Origin: Arsenicitalea aurantiaca
Lineage (GTDB): Bacteria > Pseudomonadota > Alphaproteobacteria > Rhizobiales > Devosiaceae
Assembly: GCF_003994485.1 (NCBI RefSeq)
Contig: NZ_RZNJ01000004.1
Location: forward strand, 1-64,000
DNA: 64,000 bases
Direction: 5' to 3'
Shown: in pieces, positions 63,070 through 64,000 of the stretch
Layout of the letters: every line of letters begins with the position of its first letter
Position numbering within the stretch: position 1 is the stretch's first letter
Translations under genes and position numbers: made by a program
The notes under the pieces: generated by a model
Told to the model about the DNA's origin: nothing
The model's input: the letters and a program-made list of their open reading frames with translations, nothing else
Databases searched by the model: none

Positions 63070-63449
63070 CTCAGGCTCCTTCCCAGCAGCAAGCCGAGCG
63101 TCCAAGTAAGCGCCAGACCAATTGCGATCCCCACAGCGCCGATTGCTACATCAATGGCACTTGCGTCCCGTTCGGGAAGGAAGATCTGACCCCCCTCAAC
63201 AAAGACAGCCGATGAGAGCACGCCCAAGGCAACGGGCAGTGGTGGCCAAATGGTGCTGGCCAGCGCAGCGGCAGTACCAAACGCTAGTAGGTGGAGAGCA
63301 ATGCTATTAAGACCTGTCAGCTCCGTAATCTCACTCTGGCCACTGCCGAAGGCGAAGATCGCTACGATCAGCGCTTCGCAGGCGAGCAGCGCCAGAATGA
63401 CGAAGCGATAAGGTTCGCTGGGCGACCGAGCCATCGATAGATTGCTCAT
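63066..63449 (-). CDS. VanZ-like small membrane protein
   Basis: 127 residues, four membrane segments (FVILALLACEALIVAIFAFG, SIALHLLAFGTAAALASTIW, VALGVLSSAVFVEGGQIFLP, AIGLALTWTLGLLLG). The charged segment VEGGQIFLPERDASAIDVAI matches the E-x-x-Q-x-F/x-P-x-R-x-x-x-x-D pattern of VanZ-family proteins. It is coupled to the NusG-like gene by a 4-base overlap and follows the sugar transferase directly. The role in glycan export is unknown. Confidence 0.78.
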   Translation of the reverse strand: MSNLSMARSPSEPYRFVILALLACEALIVAIFAFGSGQSEITELTGLNSIALHLLAFGTAAALASTIWPPLPVALGVLSSAVFVEGGQIFLPERDASAIDVAIGAVGIAIGLALTWTLGLLLGRSLR

Positions 63450-64000
63450 TCAACGAGCCCCGAACCCGGTCACGATAATGCGCAGGGTACGCAACACGAT
63501 GAGGAGGTCGAGCCATAGAGAGAAGTTCTTGATGTAGTAGAAGTCGAAATGGAGCTTCTCGAGGATCTGATCGACAGCGGTAACGTGGCCTTGGTTGACC
63601 TGGGCCCACCCCGAAATCCCGGGGCGAACAATGTGGCGATAGCGGTAGAACGGGATCTCTCTCTCATACCATTGAGACAAGGCAATGGCCTCCGGGCGCG
63701 GCCCGATCCAGCTCATCTCCCCGCGCAGGATGTTGAAGATTTGCGGGAGTTCATCCAAACGAGTCCGGCGCAGAAAACGGCCAAGCCGCGTGATGCGATC
63801 ATCATCGGGGCGCGTCATCGCGGCCTCCCGTGGATCCGATGCTGGAACCTTCGCCACCCGCATCGTACGGAACTTGATCATCGAGAATGTCTGACCGCGG
63901 AAACCGACCCGGGATTGCACAAAAAGTGCAGGTCCAGGGCTTTCAATGCGAATAGCAAGCCCGATCAGTACGAGCACCGGTAGAGTTATAATGAGCACAA
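63450..64000 (-). CDS. Undecaprenyl-phosphate sugar-phosphate transferase (ExoY/WbaP type), partial
   Basis: Cut by the right edge of the window; the last 182 or so residues are visible. The conserved PHPT domain is clear: RIESPGPALFVQSRVGFRGQ, FSMIKFRTMRV, RLGRFLRRTRLDELPQIFNI, LRGEMSWIGPRPEAIALSQW and RPGISGWAQVNQG. It transfers the first sugar phosphate to the lipid carrier and so starts each repeat unit. One base separates its stop from the VanZ-like gene. The usual N-terminal membrane part, if any, lies outside. Confidence 0.93.
   Translation of the reverse strand, partial: VLIITLPVLVLIGLAIRIESPGPALFVQSRVGFRGQTFSMIKFRTMRVAKVPASDPREAAMTRPDDDRITRLGRFLRRTRLDELPQIFNILRGEMSWIGPRPEAIALSQWYEREIPFYRYRHIVRPGISGWAQVNQGHVTAVDQILEKLHFDFYYIKNFSLWLDLLIVLRTLRIIVTGFGAR

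Noticed and set aside
1-64000. CRISPR array, tRNA, rRNA or riboswitch
   Set aside because: No regularly spaced repeats, no tRNA-like cloverleaf with TTCGA arm outside genes, and no rRNA or known riboswitch core were seen by eye; a covariance-model search would be needed to exclude small RNAs.

Overview
The window looks like chromosomal DNA of a high-GC alphaproteobacterium of the order Hyphomicrobiales (Rhizobiales), perhaps Devosia-like. The clues are two Omp25/Omp31-type beta-barrel proteins, an HWE-type histidine kinase, many ABC uptake operons with adjoining catabolic genes, and an ArdC-type gene. The genus is a guess; no rRNA or tRNA gene is visible.

Layout. 1-216: right end of an IS21-family element (last 20 codons of istB plus terminal repeats). 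383-8656: two composite c-di-GMP proteins (PAS-GAF-PAS-GGDEF-EAL and PAS-PAS-GGDEF-EAL, the second with an apparent C-terminal frameshift) and two small outer-membrane beta-barrel proteins, each followed by a clear hairpin terminator. 9254-9430: decayed IS3 left end. 9765-14944 (minus): peptide-type ABC importer (binding protein, two permeases, fused double ATPase). It diverges from 15221-22426 (plus): SDR oxidoreductase, FAD amine/amino-acid oxidase-like protein, HyuA, HyuB, a Rid protein and a DeoR regulator. Together these look like uptake and breakdown of a cyclic amide or amino-acid derivative, with a 16-bp palindrome in the divergent promoter region.

22962-26314: a PAS-GGDEF cyclase, a dihaem cytochrome c and a PAS-HWE kinase. 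26599-35431: accessory, mobile-element-rich stretch with two IS3 remnants, an IS5/IS427-type element with an internal stop, a 1235-residue exported protein with internal repeats, a triple-HTH protein, several small unknown genes and an ArdC-like antirestriction protein. 35748-44270: carbohydrate or acid catabolic locus with GMC oxidoreductase and enolase-superfamily dehydratase (minus), divergent from a GntR/FCD regulator, a complete sugar-type ABC importer and a GlcG/HbpS-like protein. Two GTC-N-GAC operator-like sites lie between the divergent units.

44728-64000 (all minus): surface polysaccharide locus. Read in transcription order it holds a sugar-phosphate transferase (cut by the window edge), a VanZ-like membrane protein, a NusG-like antiterminator, a Wzx flippase, two GT2 enzymes, a Wzy/ligase-like membrane protein, a decayed IS630 element, a GT4 enzyme, a three-gene cassette (nucleotidyltransferase-like, thymidylate-kinase-like, APH-like kinase), two GT4 enzymes, a DUF1972-type glycosyltransferase and the dTDP-L-rhamnose genes rfbC-rfbB-rfbD-rfbA. 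The glycan is therefore probably rhamnose-containing and assembled by the Wzx/Wzy route. The least explained parts are the three-gene kinase/nucleotidyltransferase cassette and the 1235-residue repeat protein.
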